In this document: positions 32,448-33,240 of the stretch, one piece after another | Position numbering within the stretch: the first letter of the stretch is position 1 | Layout: every line of letters begins with the position of its first letter | NCBI GenBank assembly: GCA_013288845.1 | Contig: JABDBB010000013.1 | Span: 1-33,240 of the forward strand | Reading direction: 5' to 3' | Origin: Chlamydiota bacterium | GTDB lineage: Bacteria > Chlamydiota > Chlamydiia > Chlamydiales > Criblamydiaceae | Length of the DNA: 33,240 bases | Notes under the pieces: generated by a model | What the model was told of the DNA's origin: nothing | The model's input: only the letters and a program-made list of their open reading frames with translations | Databases searched by the model: none | Made by a program: the position numbers and the translations under genes

Positions 32448-33240
32448 TTCCGAAAAAATTCGAGAGCTCTTCTCTTCAACACAAGTACAAATAATCGCTT
32501 TGATTTTATTCGGATGTATTTCTATCTTCTATTATTTTATGACTTCGGCTTCCTATAGCCTTACAGAGGCAAATAATATCTATCACGAAGGAGAAAGAGC
32601 TTCTTCTATAGAACAAAGAAATTCTGCATTTAATAAAGCTTTGGCTTTATATATGGAATCGGATAAAAAATATGACCCGGTCTATGGAAACGGAAAAATT
32701 TATTACAATATAGCAAATACTTTTTTTCAGCTTGAGGAGTATCCTTCAGCAATATTGTATTATTATCGATCTTTAAGATTAAGACCCGGCGATCGCAATA
32801 TTTCCGATAATTTGGATCAGGCACTCAAAAAAATGGAAATTGTACCTCAAAAAGAAAGTTTTTCTGTTAAAGAGATTTTTTTTCTACATCATTATATCTC
32901 GCTTCCGGGTAGATTGCAGGTATTTTTTCTTTTTTCTCTTTTAGGATTTATTTGTTTGTCTTTTTATATTTTAGGAAAAAAACCTCTTTTGAAATACGGA
33001 ACAGTAATTTTTCTTGTATTGGCCGGATTTTTTCTCCCGGGAATTTTGTATAGTCTATTTTTACAAAATACGGAAGGGGTGGTCATGAGCCCGACCGCTA
33101 TTTATCGGGGATCCGGGAAACAATTTGCAAAGGTCATTGAAACACCTCTAAAAGCAGGTTTAAAAGTATCTGTATTGGAGTCGGATGATAAAGGAGAATG
33201 GCTGAAAATTGAAGACGAAAAAACAATCGGTTATGTCGAA
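32440..33240 (+). CDS. batE: BatE-like TPR and SH3-domain membrane protein (partial, runs off the window)
   Basis: The ATG at 32440 with GAAGGAG six bases upstream opens a frame of 267 codons with no stop before the window end. Order: an N-terminal membrane helix (IIALILFGCISIFYYFM), two TPR-like repeats at about 50-125 (FNKALALYMESDKKYDPVYG; KIYYNIANTFFQLEEY), two further membrane helices at about 155-205, then a bacterial SH3 domain (SPTAIYRGSGKQF, GEWLKIEDEKTIGYV). TPR, membrane helices and SH3 is the BatE layout, and BatE normally closes the operon. The real C-terminus lies beyond the window. Confidence 0.8.
   Translation, partial: MNNSEKIRELFSSTQVQIIALILFGCISIFYYFMTSASYSLTEANNIYHEGERASSIEQRNSAFNKALALYMESDKKYDPVYGNGKIYYNIANTFFQLEEYPSAILYYYRSLRLRPGDRNISDNLDQALKKMEIVPQKESFSVKEIFFLHHYISLPGRLQVFFLFSLLGFICLSFYILGKKPLLKYGTVIFLVLAGFFLPGILYSLFLQNTEGVVMSPTAIYRGSGKQFAKVIETPLKAGLKVSVLESDDKGEWLKIEDEKTIGYVE

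Overview
The window reads like a chromosome segment of a low-GC, host-associated bacterium of the phylum Chlamydiota, most likely an environmental (Parachlamydiales-type) member. This is inference from gene content. It has a tail-specific protease with the layout of chlamydial Tsp, a protein with the paired hydrophobic lobes and coiled coil of inclusion-membrane (Inc) proteins, an Mip/FKBP-like exported protein, a candidate effector-type cysteine protease, a tightly packed bioB-bioF-bioD-bioA operon, and many gene remnants. No rRNA, species marker or replication origin is present, so the genus cannot be fixed.

Layout. 1-2400: two exported-protein genes, the first broken by a T8 tract in its signal peptide. 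2400-2950: a palindromic repeat joined to the 3' end of a umuC gene. 3065-3958: Inc-like protein. 8569-3974 (minus): biotin operon bioB-bioF-bioD-bioA plus a fifth, translationally coupled gene for a ferritin-like protein with a complete set of candidate di-iron ligands. 8590-9370: repeat-rich scar holding gene fragments, a 26-bp inverted repeat and a second copy of the palindromic repeat with a umuC scrap. 9375-10974 (minus): SEC-C protein, a tiny HTH-like ORF and a methyltransferase. 11100-14699: two tandem secreted beta-helix paralogues behind a clear promoter. 14837-16375: candidate CE-clan cysteine protease. 16393-19015 (minus): unknown protein, exported alpha/beta hydrolase, exported FkbM-type methyltransferase. 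19133-21465: a 2.3-kb island bounded by a 41-bp direct repeat of the tRNA-Thr 3' half, carrying a dead Fic gene, an AbiEi-like antitoxin stump and a truncated NYN nuclease. 21756-23906: tail-specific protease and tRNA-Phe. 24090-33240: a small unknown protein, then a Cu(+)-type P1B ATPase overlapping a five-gene Bat (VWA/TPR) operon whose last gene leaves the window.

How the genes work together. BioF, BioA, BioD and BioB take pimeloyl-thioester to biotin. No known pimelate-forming gene (bioC, bioH, bioW, bioI, bioZ) is seen, so the coupled ferritin-like gene is the obvious candidate for a linked, undescribed step. The Bat proteins are probably one membrane complex facing the periplasm, and the 4-bp overlap with the copper ATPase suggests joint expression and perhaps a joint role in metal or envelope stress. 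The tRNA-Thr island and the repeat scars look like decayed mobile DNA without a surviving integrase or transposase.
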